From positions 1 to 64,000 of the forward strand of contig JAJDAZ010000010.1 of assembly GCA_029261595.1 (NCBI GenBank): DNA of 64,000 nucleotides, in the 5' to 3' direction. The translations under genes and the position numbers were made by a program. Every line of letters begins with the position of its first letter. Within the stretch, counting starts at the first letter, position 1. Below are positions 28,883-37,790 of the stretch, one piece after another. Below the pieces are notes generated by a model that was not told the DNA's origin, did no database searches, and saw nothing but the letters and a program-made list of their open reading frames with translations. Source of the stretch: Nitrospinaceae bacterium (GTDB lineage: Bacteria > Nitrospinota > Nitrospinia > Nitrospinales > VA-1).

Positions 28883-28968
28883 CGGTTTCTCTTATTCCTA
28901 AGCATCGTGCCGGTGTCTGGCCGGTTGCCGTTCAAATTATTTTTTCAGCCTGTGTCTTGAGTATAAAA

Positions 28969-29721
28969 ATGTCTGAGGCGAGTCCCTTGTCAAGGCAACT
29001 CATATTGGATTTCCCATCGCGCCTCGAGTTTAGTTTTTCCAACTTTGTAAGATCGGAAGGGTCCCAGTTCGCCTGGCAGGCGGCCCGTGAAATTTCATCG
29101 TCACCCGACCTCTCTTACAATTCACTTTATCTCTATGGAGAGAAAAACCTGGGGAAAACCCATCTTTTGATGGCCATCGGCAATGAGATTTCGGAAAACT
29201 TTCCCGACAAAACCATCATATTTACCAATGGTCAGGAATTTGCCCGAAAATTTGCCGGGGATAATGATCAGGAAACCACTAAAATTCTGGGCCGGATACT
29301 CACAGCGGACTATTTTCTATTCGATGACGTGGATATGATTTCCGGAAAAACATCGGCGCAGGAAAAGCTGTACCACGTTTACAACACCCTGCTCGAAAAA
29401 AACAAAAAATCTATTTTCACCGGGCTAAATCGGCCGGAACAGCTTGACGCCATGGAACCCTATCTGAAATCCCGATTGCAATGGGGAATGACGGCGGAAA
29501 TCAAACCCATCGACGATGAAACCACGGCCCGATTAATCGCCAAACTTGGAAAAGATGTCGGCTTGAATATTCCAACAAAAATCATCCACTTTCTTTTGAC
29601 GCACATCCCAAGGGACTTTGCATCCATCAAATCCGCCGTGGATAATATCAATCAGGAATCATTCGCCCAAAAAAGGAAAGTCACCCTCCCTCTTGCAAAA
29701 GCGGCATTGAACCTGCCCTGA
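28969..29721 (+). CDS. DnaA/Hda-family AAA+ ATPase
   Basis: A 250-residue protein with the DnaA-type ATPase core but no N-terminal DnaB-interacting domain and no C-terminal DnaA-box-binding domain. It shows QLILDFPSRLEFSFSNFV at the N-terminus (the Hda/DnaA 'Q..L...f.p...f.nFv' pattern), Walker A GEKNLGKTHLL, Walker B YFLFDDVDMI, SRLQWGMTAEI (sensor/box VII area) and PRDFASIKSAVDNI. Hda-type proteins regulate DnaA-ATP hydrolysis; the short N-terminal QL..DF motif that binds the sliding clamp is present. ATG 28969 was chosen over TTG 28957. It is the first of three same-direction genes with short spacing (22 bases to the next). Confidence 0.85.
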   Translation: MSEASPLSRQLILDFPSRLEFSFSNFVRSEGSQFAWQAAREISSSPDLSYNSLYLYGEKNLGKTHLLMAIGNEISENFPDKTIIFTNGQEFARKFAGDNDQETTKILGRILTADYFLFDDVDMISGKTSAQEKLYHVYNTLLEKNKKSIFTGLNRPEQLDAMEPYLKSRLQWGMTAEIKPIDDETTARLIAKLGKDVGLNIPTKIIHFLLTHIPRDFASIKSAVDNINQESFAQKRKVTLPLAKAALNLP

Positions 29722-29743
29722 GCGGAAAAACGGTTTGTTGAAT

Positions 29744-31372
29744 ATGAATATAGCGGCTTTGCTGGACAAGATTGCAGAAGAACTCCCGACAAATCCCGCT
29801 GTCATCGTTCCCAGAAAAAAACAGTCCATCAATTTTGAGGAACTCCATGAGGAAAGCGGTCGCCTGGCATCGGGTCTCAGCCGGTTAGGCATTGCCAAAG
29901 GCGACCGTGTGCTTCTGCTCGTCCCCTTCAGCATTGATTTCATCACCCTCACGTTTGCCTTATTTAAAACGGGGGCGGTCCCGGTTTTAATCGACCCCGG
30001 CCTGGGAAGAAAAAACCTTCTGGAATGCATCGGGCAAGCTCAGCCCAAGGCAATGATAGCCATCCCCAAAGCACATGCGGCGAGAAAGATATACCCAAAA
30101 TCTTTCAAGGATATCAAAGTATCCATCACCGTGGGATGGCGCTGGTTTTGGGGCGGCGCCACCCTCAGGAAGGTGAAAAAACTGGGCAATAAAATCCTTC
30201 CTCCGGCGGATATGGGAGAAAATGATCCAGCCGCCATTCTTTTTACCAGTGGAAGCACAGGCCCTCCGAAGGGAGTTCTATACACCCACAACATGTTCAT
30301 CCATCAGATAGAAGTCATGAAATCCTGCTTTGGAATCAAACCGGGGGAACTGGACCTGCCGACATTTCCTCTTTTTGGCTTGTTCAGCACCTGCATGGGC
30401 ATGACGTGCGTGCTCCCCGACATGGATTTCACGCAACCCGCGCATGTTAATCCGGAAAAAATAATCAAACCGATTCAGGATTATCTCATCACCAATAGTT
30501 TCGGGTCCCCGGCACTGTGGGACACGGTGAGCAAGTATTGCCTGCGCAAAAAAGTCCGTTTGACCACCCTGAAACGAATCCTGATGGCCGGGGCTCCGGT
30601 CCCTGGATATATTGTCAAACGGTTCGACAAGATTCTTGACCCTTCTGCGGATATTCAAACTCCCTATGGGGCAACGGAAGCGCTCCCGGTCGCGACTCTG
30701 GGAAGAAAAGTCATTCTTCAGGAAACCTGGGGGAAAACCCAACGAGGCATGGGGATTTGCGTGGGCCGGCCTGTTCCCGGCATTGAACTGAAAATCATTA
30801 AAATCATTGATGAGCCCATCCAACATTGGGACAATGATTTGGAACAACTGCCTTTTGAAGTGGGAGAAGTGGTGGTTCAGGGCCCCTGGGTCACTAGAAA
30901 GTACTTCAACCCTCAGGGAAATGCCAACCAGATTGCAAAAATCGCCGACGGTAAAAATTTCTGGCACCGCATGGGGGATTTGGGTTGGCTGGACGAACAA
31001 GGCCGTTTATGGTTTTGCGGAAGAAAGGGTCAGCGCGTGATCACAAAAACTGAAACTCTCTACACCCTGCCCTGCGAGGCCATCTTCAACATTCATCCCA
31101 AAGTGAACCGCTCGGCCCTGGTCGGCGTTGGGGAAAAGGGCGCTCAGGAAGCGATCATCGTCGTAGAACCCAATGATAAGGAGTTGATCAGCGACTCCAA
31201 GGAGCGTGAGGTTTTTATACAAGAACTTCTTGAACTGGGAAAGCGTTTTCCCCACACCGATGAAATCAAATTTTTCCTCCTGCATCCGGAGTTTCCGGTG
31301 GACATCCGCCACAATGCAAAAATCTTCCGCGAACAACTGGCCGAATGGGCGGAGGAAAAAGTGACGGAATGA
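29744..31372 (+). CDS. AMP-forming acyl synthetase, OleC-like
   Basis: An ANL-superfamily adenylating enzyme of 542 residues. Core motifs: FTSGSTGPPKGVLYTH (phosphate loop), TPYGATEALPV, HRMGDLGWLDEQGRLWFCGR, and the C-terminal catalytic-type Lys in HNAKIFREQL. The stretch VPVLIDPGLGRKNLLECI and the overall layout resemble OleC, the beta-lactone synthetase of olefin biosynthesis, and the related 'peptide synthase' group, rather than ordinary fatty acyl-CoA ligases. No oleA, oleB or oleD is in the window, so the true product is unknown. The stop overlaps the start of the following glycosyltransferase gene by four bases (ATGA), so the two are translated together. Confidence 0.85.
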   Translation: MNIAALLDKIAEELPTNPAVIVPRKKQSINFEELHEESGRLASGLSRLGIAKGDRVLLLVPFSIDFITLTFALFKTGAVPVLIDPGLGRKNLLECIGQAQPKAMIAIPKAHAARKIYPKSFKDIKVSITVGWRWFWGGATLRKVKKLGNKILPPADMGENDPAAILFTSGSTGPPKGVLYTHNMFIHQIEVMKSCFGIKPGELDLPTFPLFGLFSTCMGMTCVLPDMDFTQPAHVNPEKIIKPIQDYLITNSFGSPALWDTVSKYCLRKKVRLTTLKRILMAGAPVPGYIVKRFDKILDPSADIQTPYGATEALPVATLGRKVILQETWGKTQRGMGICVGRPVPGIELKIIKIIDEPIQHWDNDLEQLPFEVGEVVVQGPWVTRKYFNPQGNANQIAKIADGKNFWHRMGDLGWLDEQGRLWFCGRKGQRVITKTETLYTLPCEAIFNIHPKVNRSALVGVGEKGAQEAIIVVEPNDKELISDSKEREVFIQELLELGKRFPHTDEIKFFLLHPEFPVDIRHNAKIFREQLAEWAEEKVTE

Positions 31373-32859
31373 AGTTGAATCAGAAAACCTTTAAAAACGC
31401 CCTCGTCCCCGACAATCCGGGCAAAGCCCTGCTCCTTATCTTTCTCATTGCCTTAGCTTTCAGGCTTTGGGGCGTGACCAACCCCCTGCTCGATTTTCAC
31501 AGCTGGCGCCAGACCCTGACCGCTACCATCGCAAAGAATTTTTTTACCGGAGAGATGAACCTGCTGGCCCCTTCGACAAACTGGGTCCGGGAATACTATG
31601 AATTTGAATTTCAACTCTATCCCTACCTGGTTGCCCTGCTTTATAAAATTTTCGGGTTTCATGACTTCCTGGGCCGCCTGGTTTCCATCGCATTTTCCAT
31701 GGGAACCGTCGGCATGCTCTACCTGTTGGGAAAAAGATATTACAACACGAACACCGGTTTGATTGCGGGGGGCGTTTTTGCCATTTTGCCCATGTCCGTT
31801 TTTTACACGCGGACCTTCATGCCCGAATCGGCCATGCTGTTTTTCTCGGTCGGCATGCTTTATTTTTTCACCCGATGGCTGGACAACGACAGCTGGAAGA
31901 ATTTTTTTCTTGCCGTGGTGTTCACCACCCTCACCTTTCTTATAAAGCTTCCCACCCTATATATGGGAGGCCCGCTGCTTTTTCTGGCGTGGTGGAAATT
32001 CGGGAAAAACATCTTCGCTCAATACAAATTATATCTATTTGTCATGCTGGTTCTTGCTCCCCCCTTTTTGTGGTACAGCCACATGGCGGACCTGCACGCT
32101 CAAAATCATCCTGGCGTCAGCATCTGGCTTAACAATGACAAGTTGGGAAACCAGGGAATTCTTCTGGATTACAAGTTTTACAAGCTGATATTCTGGACCC
32201 GATTGGTGGAAAAAATGTTCGCCTTCACCGCGTTCCCGCTTTTGGTATTGGGACTGGTTTCCAGGATTGAGCGCAAAGAGCAGACCCTTTTTCACATCTG
32301 GTTTCTTTCAGTCTGTGCTTATTTTTTAATCGTTGCGGTGGGAAACAAGGTCCACGAATATTACCAGCTTCCCATTATTCCGGTGGGAGCGATCTTTATC
32401 GGGAAATTTCTGGCGGATTTTTTCAAGACCCGTGCGAACCCGCATGATTGGAAACGGGACTACAGGGCGATCCTGGTATTGCTCCTGATTCTTTTTGTCC
32501 CGATTCATTCCATTTACAAATTAAATAAACGGTTGAATTTTAACCGGGACTATATCGTCATCGGTGAACAAATAAAACAGCACACCGGAAAAAATGAACC
32601 TGTCCTGATCCAGGATATCGGACCGGAAAGACCGCATACTTTTTATTACAGTGACCGCAAGGGTTGGACCCTGGGATACCATCAAAAATTAACCCCTCTG
32701 GAGATCGATCAATATATTCTGAAGGGAGCGGGCTATTATGCGATGGTAAAAGTTGACCTTGAAAAAGTGAACAGGGAATTGTTGGATCATCTTACGCAAA
32801 CGCACCAGTTGCTGATCAAAAGCCCCAAGATCACTCTATTCAAATTAAACCGTCCTTAG
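31369..32859 (+). CDS. PMT/ArnT-like membrane glycosyltransferase
   Basis: A 496-residue multi-spanning inner-membrane protein of the GT-C type (PF13231/PMT_2 style). The N-terminal helix LLLIFLIALAFRLWG is followed by LLDFHSWRQTLTATIAKNFF, the first periplasmic loop, which in this family carries the acidic residue that binds the lipid-linked sugar. Further helices follow up to about residue 390 and a short soluble C-terminal domain. Such enzymes transfer a sugar from a polyprenyl phosphate to protein, lipid A or other lipids in the periplasm. The ATG at 31369 overlaps the OleC-like gene, suggesting that the adenylating enzyme and the transferase act in one lipid-modifying pathway (inference). 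Confidence 0.85.
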   Translation: MKLNQKTFKNALVPDNPGKALLLIFLIALAFRLWGVTNPLLDFHSWRQTLTATIAKNFFTGEMNLLAPSTNWVREYYEFEFQLYPYLVALLYKIFGFHDFLGRLVSIAFSMGTVGMLYLLGKRYYNTNTGLIAGGVFAILPMSVFYTRTFMPESAMLFFSVGMLYFFTRWLDNDSWKNFFLAVVFTTLTFLIKLPTLYMGGPLLFLAWWKFGKNIFAQYKLYLFVMLVLAPPFLWYSHMADLHAQNHPGVSIWLNNDKLGNQGILLDYKFYKLIFWTRLVEKMFAFTAFPLLVLGLVSRIERKEQTLFHIWFLSVCAYFLIVAVGNKVHEYYQLPIIPVGAIFIGKFLADFFKTRANPHDWKRDYRAILVLLLILFVPIHSIYKLNKRLNFNRDYIVIGEQIKQHTGKNEPVLIQDIGPERPHTFYYSDRKGWTLGYHQKLTPLEIDQYILKGAGYYAMVKVDLEKVNRELLDHLTQTHQLLIKSPKITLFKLNRP

Positions 32860-32874
32860 CCAGCCTGGGGCTGG
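32860..32874 (+). terminator. short hairpin after the glycosyltransferase gene
   Basis: CCAGCC, loop TGG, GGCTGG (32860-32874), directly after the stop codon. It is followed only by a weak AT-rich stretch, so termination here is tentative. Confidence 0.3.
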
Positions 32875-32937
32875 GTCCAAAATTATCAAGGGATATAACA
32901 AACGGAGCCTTAAACTATTCCTTCCCACGCAATGGGA

Positions 32938-33963
32938 TCAAAACCGCATCGCAAATTCCAGGCCCGCTTCCCTTCGGGAAACTCTGGGATAGATAGTGTA
33001 ATGCCTGCCCTTTTTATTGCTGTGCAGTTTCAAAACCGTCTTGGAAACAAAATAACCGAGCGCCGCGCCAAAAAACACATCTGAGGCCCAGTGTTTGTTG
33101 TCATTCAACCGCGATAATCCGGTCAAGGAAGCCAGACCGTAGGCAATGGGTGGGACCCACGGATTGTTTTTGTATTCCGTCGCGAATACGGTCGCAATGG
33201 CAAACGCCGAGGAAGTGTGCCCGGACGGAAAGGAAACGTCATCAAAATTAGGACCGCTCCAGTCCCCGGAATCCTTGGCGGAACGGGGCCGGACTCTTCC
33301 TGTGGAAAATTTCAGTGCGAAGGTGAATATCCCGGTCACGGCAAAGCTCTCGACCGCTAACAGGGCCGTCCTCTCGGCTTTCGGGTTCTTAAAAAAATGC
33401 CCGTATACATAATAGGCCGCTAAACCGGTGAAGGTGTAACCGCCATTGCCAAAGGGCTCGAAAATCTCCGCGAGATTGTCTGTATTGCTGCTCCGCTCAT
33501 CCTGAAAAAATTCCTGAATATCGTCATCAAGCGCAAAAAGCACTCCTGTCGTTCCCAACACCAGCGAGGCTTTGATCCAATCTGCGGCTTTCCAGCGGAG
33601 CGGCGAAAGAAAAATATATTTCGTGTCTGAAAAAATATTGAGAAAATATTCGGTGTTTAATTCAAGATCCGGACGGTCCTGGGATGCGTTGGAGGTTTTT
33701 CTAACGGAGGATCGGCGGGTACTCTTTTTCGCCAGGATATATTCTTCAGAAAGGCAATCCTCCCCGCAAAAGACCGCCCGTTCTTTTTTTAACGAGGGCA
33801 ATGAAGGAAGGTCGGAGCTGAAATATTGCGGGGGGCTTATCGAACCTAAACCCTGCGCGTGGCCAAGGGTGACGCTGGCAAAAGCAATCAAAAACACCCC
33901 AACCATCACGATCCCTTTTCGAACCTTTCCAAGTTCGGTCTTCTGAAAATTCTTCCGAAACAA
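32938..33963 (-). CDS. exported PAP2-family phosphatase
   Basis: A 341-residue protein with the three PAP2 motifs in order: KFSTGRVRPRS, PSGHTSS and SRLNDNKHWASDVFFG. The catalytic His, Arg and Asp are all present. It has an N-terminal signal or membrane segment (KGIVMVGVFLIAFASVTLG) and several hydrophobic helices in the catalytic half. The family dephosphorylates lipid phosphates such as undecaprenyl pyrophosphate or phosphatidic acid at the membrane. The start is TTG 33963 with an AAGGGG site six bases upstream; ATG 33906 is possible but would remove the positively charged signal region. It is convergent with the glycosyltransferase gene, and the two could share lipid-carrier metabolism (inference). 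Confidence 0.88.
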   Translation of the reverse strand: MFRKNFQKTELGKVRKGIVMVGVFLIAFASVTLGHAQGLGSISPPQYFSSDLPSLPSLKKERAVFCGEDCLSEEYILAKKSTRRSSVRKTSNASQDRPDLELNTEYFLNIFSDTKYIFLSPLRWKAADWIKASLVLGTTGVLFALDDDIQEFFQDERSSNTDNLAEIFEPFGNGGYTFTGLAAYYVYGHFFKNPKAERTALLAVESFAVTGIFTFALKFSTGRVRPRSAKDSGDWSGPNFDDVSFPSGHTSSAFAIATVFATEYKNNPWVPPIAYGLASLTGLSRLNDNKHWASDVFFGAALGYFVSKTVLKLHSNKKGRHYTIYPRVSRREAGLEFAMRF

Positions 33964-34175
33964 TCGACACCCCTTTTAGGCATGGAAAGGTCCAAAATCA
34001 ACAAAACGTCGTGTACGAGTATTGAGCTAATATACTTTTTTTAGCAAAAGAATCAACTCAAAATCATACAAATCAATGATTTAATTTGGAAGTAGCGGAT
34101 TGGGACAAACGGAAAAACGATTCGGATGCAGTTCTTTGAAACCGGATTCGGGATTATCCGGGTTGCGGTATAACC

Positions 34176-35288
34176 TCACTTAATTTCCTGCAAAAGATTC
34201 AATACCCTTTGCAGGAGTTCGGGCGAAAAAAGCTTGCCCACAAGATTTTTTCTGGCAAGGGCTCCGGCTTGGTGAAATTCCTCAATCACTTTTTTATCCG
34301 GCATTTTGGCCAATTCCACTCCGTTGTCCTGCATGATATCAATGGAAATGACGTTGTCCTTCTGGATGGTTTGCACCAGTTGCTTGAGATATTTTTTGCT
34401 GAGCTGTTTGAGAATAGGCTTGCAATCATCAGGAAGGCTATTGAATTTCTTTTTGGAAATCAGCACCGCACCGGTCGCATAACCCATCCGCAAACGTGAC
34501 ATGTATTTTACTTTGGTGAACCACTGCAAAGCCAATGCTCCCTGAGGTGAGACATAAACCGTATCCAGCAATCCGGTTTGGAGAGACATGAGCACATCGG
34601 TAATGGAAAGGGGGACCGGTTTGACTCCCAGGGCATTGTATGTTTCCTCCACCAGGGGATCGCCTTCCCACATCCAAGGCTTGGTTTTTTCTATATCGTC
34701 GATGGAGTCAATTTTCTGACTGGAAAAGAAATGCACCCAGCCCACCGGCACCCAGCCTAAAAGAACATACCCCTTTTCCTCAAAACGATCGAAAAAATAA
34801 TCGCTGGTTTTTTCGTAAACGTGCTGAACCTGTTCGTCCGTATCAAACAGAAACGGCAGATCCAGAACCCGCACTTCAGGAAGTATCTGCCCCAAACCCA
34901 CACCCGTAAAACCGGCGGCATGAATTTGCCCGACCCGCATTTTGCGGATAACGTCCTTTTCATCTCCTGAGACGCCGCCCGGATAAAACTTGAAAGTGAC
35001 CCGGCCCTCGGTCTTTTTATCGACCTCTTTCGCCAACCGGCGCATTTCTTTCATCCAGGATGAACCTTCCGGCGCCAGAGTGGAAAACTTGATGCGCGTT
35101 TTTTTTTCACCCGCGTGAGACGTCCCGGCCACCGGACCCAGCAACAGGACCGTGATTCCAAATAGAAACAGAGCAGACGTGAAATATTGCCGAAAAGAAT
35201 TCTCAACAAAAAAGGCGGATTGTTCTGAAACTGCTTGTCGAAAGAAAATCTTTTTTAAGGTAGAAGGTTGGGTTTTAAAATAATTCAT
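34176..35288 (-). CDS. TRAP transporter solute-binding protein (DctP/TatP type)
   Basis: A periplasmic substrate-binding protein of 370 residues. After an unusually long charged N-terminus comes the export segment SALFLFGITVLLLGPVAG, then the DctP fold: IKFSTLAPEGSSWMKEMRRLA, KFYPGGVSGDEKDVIRKMRVGQ, VLDLPFLFDTDEQV and a VGWVHFFSSQKI motif. It overlaps the upstream TatT gene by 14 bases, so this is the TPR-associated (TPAT) kind of TRAP system known from Treponema. The dctQ/dctM membrane subunits are not in the window on this strand. The ligand is unknown; in Treponema a hydrophobic ligand has been proposed. Confidence 0.92.
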   Translation of the reverse strand: MNYFKTQPSTLKKIFFRQAVSEQSAFFVENSFRQYFTSALFLFGITVLLLGPVAGTSHAGEKKTRIKFSTLAPEGSSWMKEMRRLAKEVDKKTEGRVTFKFYPGGVSGDEKDVIRKMRVGQIHAAGFTGVGLGQILPEVRVLDLPFLFDTDEQVQHVYEKTSDYFFDRFEEKGYVLLGWVPVGWVHFFSSQKIDSIDDIEKTKPWMWEGDPLVEETYNALGVKPVPLSITDVLMSLQTGLLDTVYVSPQGALALQWFTKVKYMSRLRMGYATGAVLISKKKFNSLPDDCKPILKQLSKKYLKQLVQTIQKDNVISIDIMQDNGVELAKMPDKKVIEEFHQAGALARKNLVGKLFSPELLQRVLNLLQEIK

Positions 35289-36138
35289 CGACCATTTCCA
35301 AAAGACGTTTTGCCTTTATTTTCGCAACTTCGTTTGCCAATCTTTGTGCTGGAAGGACATTTCCGGGGGATTTCATGACGGCATCCAACTGTTCCATGAA
35401 TAATTTTTTGTCCTGCACTTGAACAGCATAGGTTTTAGCATACAACACCCTGGCCAAAAGAAAGCGATTTTTGGTCAGGGCCAGGCTCTGATTAAAATGG
35501 TATTGGGACTTTTCCGGATCTCCGCCCAACAGCTTGCTTCGGCTGCCGTAAAAGGCTCCCAGGAACACATGCGGCCCGGCATAATGATAAGAAGCGTCAA
35601 GATCGAGCACCCGCTTCATCAGGGACTCCACCTTGGAAACACCCACAAACGCCTTGGGAATGTCCAGGCTGAGCATCAACCAGCCTCCCCAGCATTGACC
35701 CAGCCAAAATAGCGCCGGCACGTTTTCTTTACCCATTTTTGCGATGGCCGCATTGAATTGATCCAGATTCAGCCCGCTTAAATTTTTGATCCCGGTTTCG
35801 ACGGCAATCGCGCGAATGGCAAAATTTCTTCCCCGCTGGTACAGGGCCGCTGCGCGGTCGGGATCGATCTCTTCAACGAAGCTGAAGGAATAACTGCAAA
35901 AACCTTCAGACAGGCGCATGAGCAGTTCGGGGTTTTTATTATCTTCCTTTAAAAACCCTTCCATCATTTTTAAACTTGCCGGGAGGGCGTTTTCAGCAAG
36001 CTTTGGGTCCGCTTCTTCCTGAAGGGAGAGGTATTGTCCCTCCATCAAAGGCAAGGCCATTTTCACCGCTATTTTTTCGGTGGAACAACCTGAAATCATT
36101 ACCATCAAGAGCATTATGACAAAGATAGCTTTTATCAT
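35275..36138 (-). CDS. TatT lipoprotein, TPR-type TRAP-associated protein
   Basis: A 287-residue lipoprotein: signal IKAIFVIMLLMVMI, lipobox ISGC. The mature protein is all helical, with degenerate TPR repeats and the family pattern LPASLKMMEGFLKEDNKNPE, AALYQRGRNFAIRA, ALFWLGQCWGGWL and YHYAGPHVFLGAFYGSR. This matches TatT (Treponema Tp0956), a trimeric partner of the DctP-type protein encoded by the next, overlapping gene. Together they would hand a ligand across the periplasm. It is the first gene of the pair. Confidence 0.9.
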   Translation of the reverse strand: MIKAIFVIMLLMVMISGCSTEKIAVKMALPLMEGQYLSLQEEADPKLAENALPASLKMMEGFLKEDNKNPELLMRLSEGFCSYSFSFVEEIDPDRAAALYQRGRNFAIRAIAVETGIKNLSGLNLDQFNAAIAKMGKENVPALFWLGQCWGGWLMLSLDIPKAFVGVSKVESLMKRVLDLDASYHYAGPHVFLGAFYGSRSKLLGGDPEKSQYHFNQSLALTKNRFLLARVLYAKTYAVQVQDKKLFMEQLDAVMKSPGNVLPAQRLANEVAKIKAKRLLEMVDELF

Positions 36139-36189
36139 ACTTTCAATGTATCAGAACCTAAAGTCCACAACAACTATGTAACGATTGTT

Positions 36190-36218
36190 TTGACATAAAA
36201 TTTTCGATTTGCTACCAT
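36190..36218 (+). promoter_or_regulatory. sigma-70 promoter
   Basis: A perfect TTGACA (36190-36195), a 17-base spacer and TACCAT (36213-36218, 4 of 6). It lies 35 bases before the small membrane protein at 36254 and would drive the 36254-36925 gene pair. Confidence 0.5.
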
Positions 36219-36253
36219 CCCGAAGGATTTAATTTTCAAGATATTATACCTTC

Positions 36254-36496
36254 ATGAAGCAAGGCGTGAACACATCGAATGCAAACGAGACCGGCACCCG
36301 CTGGATAAGAAACACTCTTTTGGGTTTGGGCGGTCTCCTTGTGCTTTTGGGGTTGATCCGGCAATGGCCCATTTTGGGCAAAACGTATATGCAGTTCATT
36401 GAAGGTCCGGGATACCTCTCTCTCATGCTTGGGTTGATCATGATCGTTCTCGGTTTTTCCGTTCGTCTTTTTATGGATGGGGATGAACCGAACTGA
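36254..36496 (+). CDS. small two-helix membrane protein
   Basis: An 80-residue protein with two hydrophobic helices (TLLGLGGLLVLLGLI and LSLMLGLIMIVLGFSVRLF) and the short tail MDGDEPN. It may be a DUF2905-like protein: that family has about 70 residues, two helices and the 'G..LI..G' pattern. The identification is tentative. It is followed after 42 bases by a DUF1844 gene, and the two seem to form an operon behind the promoter at 36190. Confidence 0.7.
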   Translation: MKQGVNTSNANETGTRWIRNTLLGLGGLLVLLGLIRQWPILGKTYMQFIEGPGYLSLMLGLIMIVLGFSVRLFMDGDEPN

Positions 36497-36538
36497 CTTC
36501 TATAAGAATGTTGGACCAACAAATTTCAGGATACCGTT

Positions 36539-36925
36539 ATGAGTGAAGAAGAATTAGAGGGTGAAGGATTTGTAATCAAAGACAAACGCTCTTCCCAGCT
36601 TTCCGATGAAGACACCGTGGCCCAGGACAAGGAAGCAGAAGCCGCCCCGGAGGCACCTCCCCAACAGGAGGAGGCCCCGTTTCAAATCGACTTCGCGACC
36701 TTTGTCATGTCGCTCTCGCAATCCGCGTTTTACCAGTTAGGGGAAATCCCCGACCCCCTCACGGGCAAGACGGAAATGAACCTTCCTGCGGTCCATCAAA
36801 CCATCGACATGCTCATCATGCTGAGAGAAAAGACAAATGGCAATCTCACCCCGGAAGAAGCAAAATTGATGGAGCAGATGATTTATGAATTGCAGATGAA
36901 ATACGTGGCAAAATCCAAACAATAA
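36539..36925 (+). CDS. DUF1844 family protein
   Basis: A 128-residue cytoplasmic protein. The first 48 residues are acidic and low in complexity. The rest is the DUF1844 domain: QIDFATFVMSLSQSAFYQLG, a PDPLTGKTEMNLPAVHQTID segment, and the helix LMEQMIYELQMKYV. The family is widespread and of unknown function. It has an AGGA ribosome site. A lone small membrane protein precedes it. Confidence 0.88.
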   Translation: MSEEELEGEGFVIKDKRSSQLSDEDTVAQDKEAEAAPEAPPQQEEAPFQIDFATFVMSLSQSAFYQLGEIPDPLTGKTEMNLPAVHQTIDMLIMLREKTNGNLTPEEAKLMEQMIYELQMKYVAKSKQ

Positions 36926-37057
36926 CTTTAGCTTTTCACCGCCACCCCTTCCATTTATTAAATACTATTTGTACTTCCCGCCCACCGGGTGATACCCTCT
37001 ACATAAAATTATATAATCGTAGCCGGGAGTTAACCGGCCTTACTTAATCCCATTTCT

Positions 37058-37786
37058 ATGGCCGCACAAGTCGATAATATTGGAATGTTCATCAAGGGAA
37101 TGACCCAGCCCGATGAACTGATAAAATACATTCAGGCCCGGTTTCCTGAAGAAGAAATTCAGCAGGCTTACACCCAGATGGTGGAAGCGTCCAAGGCGCT
37201 GGGCAGGGATGAAAAAATCACGCCTTTACGGGCTTTCTGGAAACTCCTGGATCGATCCTATCAGAAAAAAACCCCGCCCATGCAATGTGGTGAAGGTTGC
37301 GCCCACTGTTGTCATACAGGAGTCACCCTCACCCAGATGGAGTGGGACGGTATTTTGAAACTAGTCGAGGAAAAGGGAATCGATCTTGAAGAAATCATCG
37401 AGCGCTCGCAACGAACCATCAAAAAGGTGCGAGAGGTTTTAAAATCCAACCGCAATATCGACCAGGTGGACTGGCACAACCTGGTCATCAACCAGCCCTG
37501 CCCGTTTCTGGGCGAAGACCAGGCCTGCATGGTTTACGAAGACCGCCCCCTCGACTGCCGGCTGGTGGTGGCTTTTCGCGGAATCTGCGATTCAAAAAAA
37601 CTGGAACACGCCCAGCGCGGCGTGGTGGTGGAGGAAGCCATCGGGTCCACGGTGGTCGCGAAACTGCAACACGACCAGACGCCTAAATTCAAACGCAGAA
37701 GGTTTCAGGGCACCCAGCCGCTCCGGCTCTTCCAGCACTGGTTGATCCTCTGGCAGGATAAAAAATCGTCAAAAAATAAAAAATAG
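37058..37786 (+). CDS. YkgJ-family cysteine cluster protein (CxxCxxCC type)
   Basis: A 242-residue protein with the metal-binding pattern CGEGCAHCC near residue 77 and further Cys in QPCPFLGEDQACMVYEDRPLDC, the signature of the zinc/iron-chelating YkgJ (CxxCxxCC) family. The C-terminal half is basic. The family is of unknown function; an oxidoreductase or metal-chelating role has been suggested. A TATAAT at 37012-37017 could be its promoter, but the ribosome site is poor. It is followed directly by the repeat element at 37791-38074. Confidence 0.85.
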   Translation: MAAQVDNIGMFIKGMTQPDELIKYIQARFPEEEIQQAYTQMVEASKALGRDEKITPLRAFWKLLDRSYQKKTPPMQCGEGCAHCCHTGVTLTQMEWDGILKLVEEKGIDLEEIIERSQRTIKKVREVLKSNRNIDQVDWHNLVINQPCPFLGEDQACMVYEDRPLDCRLVVAFRGICDSKKLEHAQRGVVVEEAIGSTVVAKLQHDQTPKFKRRRFQGTQPLRLFQHWLILWQDKKSSKNKK

Positions 37787-37790
37787 GGTC

